From Vitis vinifera (taxonomy: Eukaryota; Streptophyta; Magnoliopsida; Vitales; Vitaceae): a stretch of 64,000 bases of DNA. Under the pieces are notes generated by a model. It was not told the DNA's origin. It worked only from the letters and a program-made list of their open reading frames with translations, and did not search any database. Each line of letters begins with the position of its first letter. The stretch's first letter is position 1. Made by a program: the position numbers and the translations under genes. The stretch lies in NCBI RefSeq assembly GCF_030704535.1, contig NC_081817.1:4225501-4289500 (forward strand). The letters run 5' to 3'. Positions 11,640 to 23,019 of this stretch are shown here, piece after piece.

Positions 11640-11890
11640 TGACCCATTAAATTCCTTTTGGTGTTAAAAGCCTAATAGTCCCATTCTGATCGGGTCGGTA
11701 AGGAAATTTGGAAATGGGCCTGGAATTGTGAAATAAGGCCTAGTAAGGATGAAAAAAGGCCAAGTAGATGATGGAAGGTAGTAGAAGATTGCAGAAACAT
11801 CTCGTTCCTCTCCAAAGTCCAAACAGGAAATATCTCAGAAACGTCGGGAAAGTACCACAACTCTCCGTCACCCTCAATATGTAGCAAGTC
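11640..11890 (+). promoter_or_regulatory. Heat-shock promoter cut off from its sHSP by a hAT insertion
   Basis: The block has AGAAGATTGCAGAAAC-type heat-shock pentamers (about 11780-11800) and a TATA-like AATATGTA near 11877. It matches the promoter at about 22,690-22,920. It is now about 1.5 kb from its coding region at 13418 because of the element at 11891-13313. Confidence 0.65.
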
Positions 11891-12187
11891 TAGGGATGGC
11901 AACGGGGCGGGTTTTTTCGGGTACCCGCCCCGCCCCGCCCCTAATGGGATGGGATAAAAATGTATTAAACGGGTTTGGGACGGGTATGAGATTTTTTTTA
12001 AAACCCGGGGCGGGTTCGGGGCGGGTTTGGGTATTCCCCCGCCCCACCCCGCCCTCGTTTACATATAAAGTAAACCAACAGCAAAGTGAAGAGCGGCTGC
12101 ATTTTTTCCCAATTTTGATCAGTTTTTCTGTCTTCGATCGAAATCTTTGGAGTTTCTGAAGACTTTCAGTGTTCAATTTCAACTCAG

Positions 12188-12942
12188 GTAAGTCCTCAAG
12201 CGTCGTCGTTTTAGGCTCAGCTTTTCAAGACGCTATCAATTTCTCTTACTCGTTTGGAGCTCCGGATCGCCGATTTAGGGTTCGATCGATGTGTTTAGGT
12301 TCTTGTCTTTTGGGTTTTTGTTTGATTTTCTATTTTTGAGTGTTAATTTTTTTTTTGTTTGCTTTTTTTATTTTCTCTAAATCTTTTGGGGTTTAAAGAT
12401 TGGAATTTGAGGTGCGAGGTGTGAAAAAGAACTTATCTTTGTTGGGTTTGTGAGGTTTGGAGATTTGGATTTGTGTTGGGAGTCGATTGAAGTCGTTTTG
12501 TGATGATTTTAGTGAGGGTTTGGAGTGACAGGCCATCGAGATTCTGAACCCCTGTTTTGTATTAGGAGTTCGATTCGTTGATTGGTTGCCCTTTTGTAGA
12601 ATGTTTGAAGCTTTACTTGATCTAAAAACTCATCAATTGTACAGCGGTTCACTGAAGAAATCGCTGAGCTAGTCCAATTCTAGAATGTTCAGAATCAAAG
12701 CTTGTTGCTTGGTTTTGGTTTTTTTTGGCTTTCCTCTTGTGTTTGGTAACGCCCAACTCCGTATGCTCAGGCACAAAGCTTCCCCATTTCTTTTGGTGCA
12801 CAACAAGGACTCTGGAGTTTCTGGCCTTGATTTTGGGTGTAAACTGCTTGATGGGATGAGGGAAATGTCAGGTTTTGCTCACTTTGTTGTGTAACTGGAA
12901 GTTTATTTGAATCTTGTGGTGTACTTGAGTGAGTGTTTGTAG
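12188..12942 (+). other. Retained leader intron of the captured gene
   Basis: The CAG|GTAAGT donor at 12188 and the TGTAG acceptor ending at 12942 frame about 755 bases of T-rich, intron-like DNA. The ATG of the captured fragment lies 18 bases after the acceptor. An unspliced intron means the capture was at DNA level, not through mRNA. Confidence 0.65.
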
Positions 12943-12959
12943 ATTGTTATTTTGGAAAG

Positions 12960-13112
12960 ATGGTGCCATCCGGGCCACCCACTCCCATAGGTGGAGCCCA
13001 ACCTGTTCCCCCTTCACTTTTGCGTTCGAATTCTGGTATGTTAGGAGCTCAGACGGGTTCTGTGCCACCCCAAACAGGGTTCCCTTCGCTTGTGTCTCCA
13101 AGAACTCAATAC
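12960..13112 (+). pseudogene. Captured N-terminus of a SEUSS-like transcriptional co-repressor
   Basis: The frame from 12960 reads 51 codons beginning MVPSGPPTPIGG, continuing PPSLLRSNSGMLGAQ and ending FPSLVSPRTQY. This is the N-terminal pattern of SEUSS (SEU/SLK) adaptor proteins, plant nuclear co-repressor partners of LEUNIG. The rest of the protein (Q-rich regions, LIM-binding-like domain) is absent; the sequence passes into A-rich DNA and then the hAT subterminal repeats. A product would be a short N-terminal peptide with a random tail. The SEUSS identification is from memory of family sequence. Confidence 0.8.
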
Positions 13113-13417
13113 AAATTTTTTAAAAGTAATTTAAAAAAAAAAAAAGCTAAGCGGGGCGGGGCGGGGCGGGGCGGGTATGGGAAATTCCCATAACCGCCCC
13201 GCCCCGCCCCGTTTAATTTTTTAAACGGGACGGGGATGGGAATTGATTTTGCTAAACGGGACGGGGTTGGGATGGGGGCGACCCGTCCCGAACCCGCCCC
13301 GTTGCCATTCCTAAGCAAGTCCTCTCCATCAATTTGATCATCAAGAAATTGTTCGAAGCTTGCATAGAAGAAGTTCTTGGTATTCTCAGCAAATCAATTC
13401 GACAACGTACGTAGAAA

Positions 13418-13899
13418 ATGTCGCTTATTCCAAGTATTTTGGGTGGTGGCCAACGAAGTAGCATTTCGATCCTTTCTCCCTAGACATCTGGGATTCTTTC
13501 GAAGGCTTTCCTTTCAACGCCACTCTTTCCAACATTCCCAGCACTGTTGGCGAGACCTCGGCCTTCGCCAACACACGTGTTGATTGGAAAGAGACACTGG
13601 TAGCTCATGTTTTCAAGGCGGATCTTCCAGGGTTGAAGAAGGAGGAAGTGAAAGTTGAGGTTGAAGAGGGAAGAGTCCTTCAAATCAGCGGAGAGAGGAG
13701 TAAGGAGCAAGAGGAGAAGAACGACAAGTGGCATCGCATGGATAGGAGTAGCGGGAAGTTCCTTTGCAGATTCAGGTTGCCAGAAGATGCAAAAACGGAT
13801 GAGGTCAAAGCTAGCATAGAGAATGGAGTGCTGACTATGACGATTCCGAAAGAAGAGGTGAAGAAGGCTGAGGTGAAGGCCATTGAAATATCTGGCTAA
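13418..13899 (+). pseudogene. sHSP class I copy with one frameshift
   Basis: ATG at 13418 reads [15 protein letters not shown], then one base is missing where intact copies have ATCTTCGAT (here ATTTCGAT near 13464). The rest of the gene is open in the shifted frame through the alpha-crystallin domain to EIKVAIEISG-type end (AIEISG, stop at 13897-13899). It is otherwise close to the intact genes. Its promoter is displaced by the hAT element. An internal start at 13633 could give an 88-residue domain fragment, but there is no evidence that it does. Confidence 0.85.
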
Positions 13900-15560
13900 G
13901 TCATTGGTCAGATTTTTTCTAATTTTCTATGTAATTAAGAAGCTAATTGATTGTTTTGCTAGATTGGGCATGTATATGTAATTTGAAAGATGTGATGTGA
14001 TGATTTTTGTCTTGTATTTTTATTTTGCAAATTTTCCCCTTTTTCTTATGTAAGTGTATTCTAAGTGGAATAAAGGAATAGTTGGTTTTTTCTAACTAGA
14101 AATGAGTTACCAACATGATTATCTCTTTCCTAAGGGATCCCAATTTTCACCTTTGAAATCCTTCAATTTTAAGACGTGGTTGCGCTGGGTTGATATGTTC
14201 CATATATAGGTTGGTAATTGAATCTGTTACCTCTTTGATTGATTCATATTTCTATTTCTATTCCAATGTTCAGTCATATCCACAGAAAGTGTTATATTTA
14301 ATCCTGAATTTACTGTAGCTTTTCTGGCGATTATACACAATATACTCTTGAGAATATTCATCTCATCTGAGGCCATTTACTATTTTGTTCCTAATATTTG
14401 GTCCCTAATTTGGGGGAAAATGGTGTCAGAACCCAAATCCATCCACGTATTACCTCATATATGAGAAGCAGAAATTTTGTTTTGGAATTGTTTTTTAAAA
14501 TAGTTTATTGTTTCTTAGAATAAAAAATAGAAATTGTTTTCTACCTTTAAAAATAAAAAATAAGATATTCTTAAAAGAATATTTTTTAGGTATTTTTAAT
14601 TGTTTTTTTTATGATTTTTATAAAAAAATTTATATATATATATAATAATTAAAATTTTAAAAATAAATAAAATTTATTTTTAAAATATGGAAAATATGTT
14701 AACAACATTTTCAAGTTTTTAAACACACTTATTTTTTGTTTTTAGAAAGGGAAACTATTTTTCACATTGGAAAATTCTGGTATAATTTTTTAAATAGAAA
14801 ACAATGTTTTGAGGACTTTTTTTTTTTCTTTCAAAATAAGGCCTTTTATGAAAACATATGGTATTTGTTTCAAGTTATTTTAATTTTCTTTTTAAATATT
14901 TTTTTAAAATAATTATATGAGTATTAAAAATAATTGAAAATAAAGTATTTTGTATAAAAATTATTTTTTAAAGTATTTAATTATATAAAAATCACAGACA
15001 CACTTTTATTTTTAATAAACGTCAAATAATTATGTTATTATTTTTAAAATCTGTTTGTCAAGGGTTAGTTTTTTCAATAAGTGTTCCGAACACGCTTTCA
15101 AAGCCTAAATGATTCCTTTGGAGGAATTAGGGAATTAAGAAATTAAGGCATGCAGGTGTGGAATTTTAAGGGTTGCTTGGAATCTTGGGGCACTAGGACA
15201 AATAAGACTTGGCTTTGTCTTTGATAGAAAAATGTGGATCAATTTGATAGAGAAGGGTTCCACTTTTTAGGTTCCAACCCCACATTAGACGCGGCAAAAG
15301 GTCATGGTTTGCTATTATCTTATGGAGTAACATTTGATAAATAATTATTCTAAAAAAACATTCAAAAAATATATCTTCATTAAAAATATTTTTAGTAGAA
15401 TTATTTGATTATATTTTCAAATAAAATATTTTCAAAAATTTGTTAATATTTTTTTCCTTTTGATAGTGAAACAGATAGTAAAACAAGACATGGCGGCTGC
15501 TGGTGATGGTGAATCGGTGATGTATGAGTGCAGAACCATTTGCTGAGGCCAAGGACTAAG
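13900..15560. repeat. sHSP 3' flank and spacer, duplicated at 23,479-24,880
   Basis: The 3' flank (GGGCATGTATATGTAATT, TAAGTGGAATAAAG) and the following AT-rich spacer recur after the sHSP copy at 23020-23478, with small indels. No gene seen. Confidence 0.75.
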
Positions 15561-16305
15561 GCCAAGAGAGTATGCAAGTTGTTGAATGCATGGTCAATTG
15601 TCGAGTAAAAACTCACTCTCATGATGATCCATATGCATTTTCTAGGAGCCATCTGCCGTGACCTAAAAATTGAAGAAAAGTAATGAAATTTCTTAGCAGT
15701 GTAAAAGATGGAGAAGTAAAAATGAGAAAATCCCATACATATATTACATTGTCTAATGTGTTATACATGGTCTTTGGTCTGCGCAGAAATTAAGCTGCTA
15801 TCACCTAATTCCCTGGAGATAATTTTGAGTCACGTACTGAACTACACTCTTAATACAATGGGTCTCTTGCTTTTTGCTCATGGCATCGCCACTCCTTTGG
15901 CAGCATCCACTAAGAACTTAGTTTGGGTCAAAGCTCAAGAATTGTTCCTGTAAGAACTAGTCCAGGTGTTGTTGTTTTGTGGATGTTATTGAGCTTGGAT
16001 CTAATTGAATTCGGACAAAAGAAACAAGAAATAGAGAAAAGCTAAAGGCATCCACTTTTCGGTCTTTGGAAATTTATCTACTCTTCGCCAGTCCACCCCA
16101 AGATTCCTTTCTCCCTGCGTCCAATCCTTTGACGAATGCTTCCAATTAAATTATTTTGCCTTCGCTTTCCATGGAAAACAATATTCCTTCTTTAGCGCAT
16201 AATCATCCAAAAAATAAGCTACAATATGACATTCAAATGGCGATGCGATAAATTTCTTCTTCCATCTGGTTCCGTTATTGTTGTTGAAGAAACCCAAATA
16301 TACTT

Positions 16306-17384
16306 GGGAAAATTGTGTTTATAGACCCTTATATGAAAAATATATAGATTTGAAAATCCATATAACTGAAATATGGATTTTACCTGTTAATAATAAAAGT
16401 ATTATTGGTTTCATGCACTATTTATTGTTTATATTCCTATTTCCGAAATTACCCTCTCTTTTTTTTTTTTCTCCTCCCTGCCACCGCCCCCCCCTTCGTT
16501 TTCCCGGAAAATTCTGCTGCCGGCCCCCCTTCGTTTTCCCGGAAAATTCTGCACCCCCCCATTCGTTTCCCCGGGAAAATTCATCCTCGTGATTTTCCCC
16601 CAAGAAAACCAAAAAAATTACTTTTTTTTTTGCTCCCCGTGTTTTCTGGATCTGCCCCCCTCCCTCCCTCCCTTCCTCCCTCCATTCGTTTCCGAGAAAA
16701 TTCATCCTCGTTTGATTTCCGAGAAAATCCACCCCCAAGGAAAACCAAAAAAATTGCTTTTTCTTTTGCTCCCTATGTTTTCTGGATCTGCCGTCGCCGC
16801 CGTCCCCCCCTTCATTTTCCGGGAAAATTCATCCTTGTTTGATTTCCGAGAAAATTCAATCAAAACCCCAAGGAAAACAAAAAAAATTGCTTTTTTTCCG
16901 CCCCCATTCATTTTCCGTTTGATTTCCGAGAAAATCCATGCAAAACCCTAAGGAAAACAAAAAAAATTGCTTTTTTTCCCGCCCCCATTCGTTTTCCGTT
17001 TGATTTCCGAGAAAATCTATACAAAACCCCAAGGAAAAACAAAAAAAAATTGCTTTTTTTCGGGCCCCGCATTTCGTTTTCCGGGAAAATTCGCCCTCGT
17101 TTGATTTCCGAGAAAATCCATGCAAAACCCCCAACTCGGAAATCAAACGAGGATGGAAACGGGGAGAGTGGGGTTGAGCGGCAGAGGAGGGGGAAACATA
17201 GGAGAGGAAAAAAAAAAGAAAAAAAAAAAAAAAAGGGGTAATTTCGGAAATATGAATATGAACAGTAAATAGTGCATGAAACCAATAACATTTTTATTAT
17301 TAACAGGTAAAACCCATATTTCAATTATATTGGCTTCCAAATCTATATATTTTTCATATAATAGCCTATAAACCCAACTTTCCC
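16306..17384. mobile_element. Second non-autonomous MULE, just 3' of a UGT gene
   Basis: The 9-bp target duplication AATATACTT (16297-16305 and 17385-17393) is single in the empty site at 4045-4053. The terminal inverted repeats are about 165 bp: the left begins GGGAAAATTGTGTTTATAG and the right, read inward, GGGAAAGTTGGGTTTATAG. Both continue through TTTCATGCACTATTTA to TTTCCGAAATTACCC. The core is a minisatellite of roughly 80-bp units (TTTCCGAGAAAATCCATG, CAAGGAAAAC, poly-A, TTGCTTTTTT, CCCCCATTCGTTTTCCG). There is no transposase. Its TIRs differ from those of the element at 1963. Several open frames cross it, but they follow the repeat and look non-coding. Confidence 0.88.
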
Positions 17385-17398
17385 AATATACTTTCAAC

Positions 17399-18941
17399 TC
17401 AGGCGCCCATCAATCTTATCTCCTCGATCAAGCTGCTCAAGTTACAGTAAGAGGACCCACCTTCACTAACACATTTTCTAGCCCTTGTAGCCATCATGTC
17501 AGCCGTTTCCAAAAGCTCATCCTTCCTCTCTTCCATCAGATCTCTCACCATTTTCTCAACAATAAGCCTATCGCAAGTATCTTTCATGTCCGAACCAAGT
17601 TTCCAAACATGGCTTACGAACCTACTGTTGATCTGTTGGTCTGCAAAGTATGGCCAGCAAATCATTGGCACGCCGGCGCATATACTCTCAAGAGTCGAGT
17701 TCCACCCACTGTGGGTGAGGAACCCACCTACTGCCGGGTGCGCTAGAACCTCTTCTTGTGGAGCCCACTCCACGATGTAACTCCTCTCCTTTGCCCCTTC
17801 CATGAGCTCTGCCGGAGTCTGATGCTCTCCATCTTCTTCGGCAAGAGAGTCCGTCCGTATGACCCACAAGAAGCGGCTACTGCTGTTTACCAAACCGTAA
17901 CAGAACTCTATGAGCTGCTTCCTTGAGATGACTACCATGCTTCCGAAGCTTACATAGATAACAGACTTTGAAGGCTGGTGATCAAGCCACGCTATGCAGC
18001 TTCTGTCTTCTTGCCGGAAACTATTTGAAGACTGTGACGTCGTCGATTCAGAAGCAAGCCTGGTTTTCAAGTGCGCGTGGAGAGGTCCAATGGTGTAGGT
18101 TTTTGGACAGTGATTGCGTATTTGACCGAGAATAGGTCCTTCTAAGTCTTCAAACGTATTAAGTATGAGCGCGTGGGCTCGAGGAGTTTGTTGCGTCTCC
18201 TTCGTTACAAGTAGGAGACCCTCGTCATCTAGGTTGCTGACTCGGAGAAGACTCGGGAGATCTCGTTTTCGGAGAAACCCCTCCATGCCGGGAATACTGG
18301 TTACTAGCTGATCCATATCGTTACCTGTAGTTTATTCATGATCGTAACTATATTGTAAAAGAAGAAAACAAAAATATAAACGAATTATAATGAACAGATG
18401 ATTTCGTGGAATTCAATCTAGAAAGCATACCTTTGAGGGGAAGTTCACCAGATTCAATGAGTTTGAGCGCAGAAAAATATGCCCAGAAGGAACAAGCACT
18501 AACGGTGCGGAAAGAAATGATGGGAATTCCAACTTCATTAGCAATATCAATGGTAAAACTCATCATCCCATCTGCTATGATGCAGCTGACCGGCGGGCGG
18601 GTATCAGAACCCTGGCCCCTTGAAATCATTAGCTCCCTAAAAATTGGTTTTGCTGTGGCTTTCAATCCCTCAAACAGATCCATCACCCGCTCACCGGTAC
18701 GTGGATGGTCCGTGGTAAGCCCATCAGATATTGTTTGGAAACGGAAGCCGGGATAGCGGCTGAACCTGGTCTGAATATCGGTGTGAAGGAAGAGGCGGTG
18801 TTGGTTATAGTCGGAGTTGAGGAAGGTGACGTGGAGGCCGACGACGGAGAGAAGTTCGGCGAGTTTGAGCATGGAGTTGACGTGGCCTTGAGACGGGAAG
18901 GGGAAGATTAGGACATGAGGAGACACTGGCCCTTGATCCAT
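17399..18941 (-). CDS. UDP-glucosyltransferase, UGT709-like (copy 2)
   Basis: Exon 1 is 18941-18431, intron 18430-18325 (GT..AG), exon 2 18324-17399; 478 residues. It has the same landmarks as its twin at 4054-5601: His20 in QGHVN, Asp at about 124, and the PSPG box near 357-400 ending in Gln. Differences are scattered substitutions (for example SDYNQHRLFLHTD in exon 1, SMVVISRKQ in exon 2) and a different C-terminus, RLMGA instead of RLMGRLS. The stop codon lies six bases from the target duplication of the MULE at 16306-17384, so the natural 3' UTR has been replaced by transposon sequence and the poly(A) site must lie inside or beyond it. No coding lesion is seen. Confidence 0.9.
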
Positions 18942-19211
18942 CTGACTATTGGTGGACTATTGTTGCAGAATAGAACATGAATTTATGCAGTATTTGTAAG
19001 GAAATAATCGGTATATTCCAAAAAGAGCAAGTGGCTTTCTTGTCTTCATCAATGTATAGTATAGCTAGGTGGATGGCAATTCTCTGATGCCGTTTCCTAT
19101 GAAATTATTTTAATTAATTAATGGGAAAGAACTGATCGGGTGATTGTTAACTATGTTGTCCCTTGTGTTTTTGTTTTGCAAAATTTTCCCTTTAATTTGT
19201 TATATAAGTGG
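18942..19211. other. UGT promoter and orphan sHSP 3' flank remnant
   Basis: The first ~190 bases match the promoter of the 4054-5601 gene. From about 19136 the sequence changes to an sHSP 3'-flank-like stretch (TGTTTTTGTTTTGCAAAATTTTCCC) with no sHSP in front of it. Confidence 0.6.
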
Positions 19212-19862
19212 TGTTGATGGCCGGTGTTACCAAGACCACTTCAATTTTGTGATGTACTCGTCTCCTCAATTGAAGATGATGCTTCCTTTTTCTGACCTGC
19301 AAAAGATGTCTAGATAGGGGTCCAGACACCCTCAAATGCCTTTGTTAGTTTTATTCTCTAACATATTAATATTTTTATGGACCATTCTCCTTAGGAATGC
19401 TTACTTTCTTTGACCATGTGAGGACCTTTTATAGTGTCAGGAGCTTCATCCCTTTGAATGGTGGAAAGACTTTTTGGCTGTCATGATGGTGCTTAGAGAA
19501 TGACAGAGTTATCATTATCCTACAAGCGGCTGTCAGAGATTGCTGGAGGGATGGTTTGTCGTCATCCTTGTCTTTTCACTCTGTAGGCGGCGCAGGGCAA
19601 GTCGTGGCAGGTTTTCTAAAGTGACCCAAGAAGGTCCTGTCGAGCATACTTTTGGCAAAATGAGTAATGATTGTCCGTGAAACGCGATCAAGAATCTTGT
19701 TTAAGACGCTAGCCACTGGGTCCGGACTGAACATTCAAACAGGGGGTACATACCGCATGTTAGTCCACGTGCTCTTTCGGACAGAGGGTTAGACGCGCCA
19801 CGTGTCCAATGGAGTAGTACCTTGTGAGGCCGCCACGTGTACGTTTAGGGGTGGTCCCTACA
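19212..19862. mobile_element. Solo LTR, 651 bp
   Basis: Begins TGTTGATGGCC, ends GGTCCCTACA, and is flanked by the 5-bp direct repeat AGTGG (19207-19211 and 19863-19867). The flanking sHSP 3' flank reads through TAAGTGGAATAAA in other copies, which serves as the empty site. There are no internal retroelement genes. The lineage (Copia or Gypsy) cannot be told from the LTR alone. It is a fossil of an LTR element lost by recombination between its ends. Confidence 0.8.
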
Positions 19863-20718
19863 AGTGGAATAAAAGAATAATTGGTTTTCTCTAACTAGAA
19901 ATGAATTGATTTATTTGGTTCTTGATGATCCTTCTTACTATCGACATGATTCTCTCTTTCCTGAGTGATCCCAATTTTTGCATTCAAAATCCTTGAGTTT
20001 TAAAACTTGTTATTGGGTTATTATATTTCACCCGTTGGTAATTGAATTTATTGCCATCTTAAAGTGAAAAGTGACAACCATGAACCGGGCCATAGATTTT
20101 AAATTAATGTTAATTAATTAGTTAAGATGTGTCCTTTAAAGCTTGGGAAATTTATTAACTAATGAAACCCAAACATGGAGGTATAATAATTAAGTTTAAT
20201 CTACATCTATAAGTCTGTATGAGGTGGAATCAAGGGCAGGGTTACGATTCCAGCCAAAGCTTGATTCCTGACACTTTTTAAAAAAATACTCCTAATATTA
20301 AAATATTAGGGGTTTCAAGGGGCCACTAGAGGACCCTTGAAAAAGTGATGGTGGTAAACGACAAAGAGTAGCAACGCGTCCATCCTTCATGAGAGGTGAG
20401 TGCAAATGGTTTGAGTATTTTGATGAAATTTTCTTAAAGTAAAAAAAATTGAGTGTTACACATACATGATGAGAGGTTTTGTCACATGGTTACTTAATAT
20501 AAACTGAGCAATTATAGGAATTATTGATGCAGTCCACCGATAACTTCCTTTGATATCATCTCAACTTTTTTATATGACAGATCCAAAATCCAATGGGATT
20601 GTTTCCTTATTCAACGGGATTATTTGCTTTATTCGTGAGTTGTCGGCAATGTGTCTATCCTTCAAACCATGTATCTACCAGGAAATCATACAAAGTGCAT
20701 AGTTGGTAGTCAAATGGA
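19863..20718. repeat. Inverted duplicate of 35,200-35,990
   Basis: Read in reverse, this matches the interval between the UGT start at 35203 and the sHSP at 36177: GGTTTTGTCACATGGTTAC, CCAAAATCCAATGGGATTG and ACCAGGAAATCA occur in both. It ends at CAAATGGAC (about 20711-20719), the first codons of a UGT, after which homology is lost. It is an orphan sHSP-to-UGT spacer whose genes are gone. Confidence 0.75.
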
Positions 20719-22345
20719 CCCACTTTTCTATTGTTTTAGGCGTCTATTCAGGTATTAAACTTCTGGATCGTCCCAGTACCGCATCCCTATTGTGCTTTTA
20801 TCTTAAATTCTTTTTTGACTTTAATCCAATTTTCAATAATTGAAGTCATAACAATAATTTTTAAAGCATGGTTGTAGACACGTGCAGATTCCTTTTTCCT
20901 TTATTTGATAAAAAATATTATTTTTTAAAAAATACTTAAATTCTTTACTTTTTTTTGTTTTATTTTTAAAGAGCAAAAAAAAAACTGTATGACTCCAAAA
21001 AGAAAACAAGTATGTGAAAAAACTCAATATAAGTCTAGGGGTTAGGTTACCTATTGAAAAGGTACGGTGATGAGTCGTAACACTCTTCTAAACTCATATA
21101 CATATGGTATTTATTAAATGAATCGAAGGAATTGTAACAATTAACTAATTAATTATGAATATCAAAATTAATAACATAAATTAATATATATATATATATA
21201 TATATATAAATGATAATAAAATCAAGTTATAAGAATGCATAAAATATGTGAGAAGAGAATTATTCAAAATGATTTATTGAACTAAATAAAAGATATTTCA
21301 AAATAATTAGTTTTCAAGAAATTTCAAAGGATTTTATTAAAAATAATTTTAAATTAATGATTTTAACTTGATAAATTATTTTTATATGTTTTCTGAAACT
21401 CATTTAACTTATTTCGCTCTATTATATAAATATTAATTAATTTAAAATATATAAATTTTTTAGGAATTTTAATTATATTTGATTTTGTTTTATGTTTTTT
21501 TATGATGAAATCGATTATGCAAAAACCATTTTTCCTTAAATTTTATTTTATTTAGTACTTTTTGCAAACCACACACAACCTAAAGTTTTTTTTTTTTTTT
21601 TTGTGTCTTAAAAACAAAAAAACAAAAAATAAAACAAAATCAGTAGAAAACAAACACTAAATTTTTTATTTTGAAATTTAAAGTTTTAAATTTTCAACTT
21701 CTTTTATATTTTTAAATAATTTTAATTGTAATATAAATAAATAGGAATGTGACAAGTATTTAATCCGCCTAATGAACGAACGGCATGCAGGAACGGCCGA
21801 CGCGAACCAAAGCTTTAAAAATCATATTCAACCATAAATCGCATTATCAATTCAATCAAGAGATTAGATCATCCTACCCTTCACATCCCGTGAACCCTTA
21901 GTCCAACATTCGTTGTCATAACTCATAAGAACCCATTTCGATCTTATCACCGGAGGTTTATTTTATTTTATTTTATTTTATTTTATTTTATTTATTTATT
22001 TTTTCTTTTGCCATTTTTTTTAGTGATGTCTTTTTCTGATTATGTCCCCGCACCTCTTCAATCATTTGTTACTACCCCTTTCTTTATTGCTGGCACTTTG
22101 TGTTTTTTCTTTTTTGTCATTTTTTTCCTTTGTTTCTTTTTTGGCTTTGGTCCCCACCTTTTCAATCATTTCTTATCTCTTTCTCTATGGCTGGTGCACC
22201 TTTTTTTTTTTTAAGATTTAAAAATAATATTTTGATAAAAAAAATAGATAAAATTTTGATTAAAAATATTAATTTTGGAATTTTCAAATTTAAATTCTGA
22301 TTTTTTTTATTTTATTTTTTCAAATATTTATACCAACACACTTTT
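20719..22345. other. AT-rich spacer, right part duplicated from 9,500-10,260
   Basis: No gene. A (TA)n run lies at about 21,184-21,208. From about 21,390 the sequence matches 9,500-10,263, including the T-rich tract, and marks the start of the second sHSP block. A TTTTA pentamer run lies at about 21,960-21,990. Confidence 0.6.
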
Positions 22346-22519
22346 TCCACAAGCATAAGCCTACCACTAGGTTAGATGTAGCTTCAAATATTTTAGTGAT
22401 ATAGTATTATTTTCAATCTATTTCCCATGCTATGATTTATAACAATTAAATATTTTTTAAACCTTTAAGTTAAATAATTTAAAAGCGGGATGATTACAAG
22501 AAAAAATATAAATAAAAAA

Positions 22520-22637
22520 ATTATATTTTTAAAATAATAAAACATGAAATATATTTGCTATTTTAATAGCAAATATGCTTTTTATATTTTTAAAATAATA
22601 AAACATGAAATATATTTGCTATTTTAATAGCAAATAT
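22520..22637. repeat. ~58-bp tandem duplication upstream of sHSP
   Basis: A unit containing ATAATAAAACATGAAATATA and TTTGCTATTTTAATAGCAAA occurs twice in direct order. The partner region near 11,560-11,605 has only one. Confidence 0.8.
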
Positions 22638-22689
22638 GTTTTTTTTTTTTGGGTAAAAGACAAACAATTTCGATGGCCCATTAAATTCC

Positions 22690-22925
22690 TTTTGGTGTTA
22701 AAAGCCCAATAGTCCCATTTTGATCGACCAATAAGGAAATTTGGAAATGGACCTGGAATTGTGGAATAAGGCCCAGTAAGGATGAAAAAAGGCCAGGTAG
22801 ATGATGGAAGGTGGTAAAAGATTGCAAAAACATCTCATTCCTCTCCAAAGTCCAAATAGGAAATATCTCGGAAACGTCGGGAAAGTACCATAGCTCTTCG
22901 TCACCCCCAATATATAACAAGTCCT
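22690..22925 (+). promoter_or_regulatory. Heat-shock promoter of the broken sHSP at 23020
   Basis: The block has AAAGATTGCAAAAACATC, a decayed heat-shock pentamer array (about 22,815-22,835), and a TATA-like ATATATAA at about 22,908-22,917. It is the uninterrupted counterpart of 11,640-11,890. The GAA cores are more eroded here than at 11,780. Confidence 0.55.
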
Positions 22926-23019
22926 CTCCATCAGTTTGATCATCAAGAAATTGTTCGACGCTTGCATAGAAGAAGTTCTTGGTATTCTTAGCAAATCAAT
23001 TCGACAACGTACATAGAAA

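Larger units (their letters stand above)
11891..13313 (+). mobile_element. Non-autonomous hAT element carrying a host gene fragment (Pack-hAT)
   Basis: The 8-bp target duplication AGCAAGTC is at 11883-11890 and 13314-13321. The 13-bp terminal inverted repeats are TAGGGATGGCAAC on the left and its complement with one mismatch on the right. Subterminal zones on both ends are rich in GCGGGG/CCCCGC. Eight-bp duplication plus TAGGGATGGCAA-type ends is the hAT signature. The insertion point, AGCAAGTCCTCTCC in the paralogous copy near 22,916, is the sHSP 5' leader. The interior is not transposase but the 5' end of a SEUSS-like gene with its leader intron. Confidence 0.9.
15561..19134. repeat. Segmental duplication, UGT block copy 2
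   Basis: Partner of 1656-5795. It keeps the uninterrupted TTAATACAA (15850-15858) where copy 1 has its MULE, and holds about 115 extra bases (about 16171-16290) that copy 1 lacks. It carries its own MULE at 16306-17384. Confidence 0.85.

Noticed and set aside
12685-12894. Frame starting MFRIKACCLVLVFFGF, resembling a secreted peptide
   Set aside because: It lies inside the retained SEUSS leader intron and its hydrophobicity comes from the T-rich intron.
16278-17397. Overlapping frames of about 100-145 codons in the second MULE
   Set aside because: They follow the ~80-bp minisatellite in all frames and have low-complexity Phe/Lys/Pro composition.
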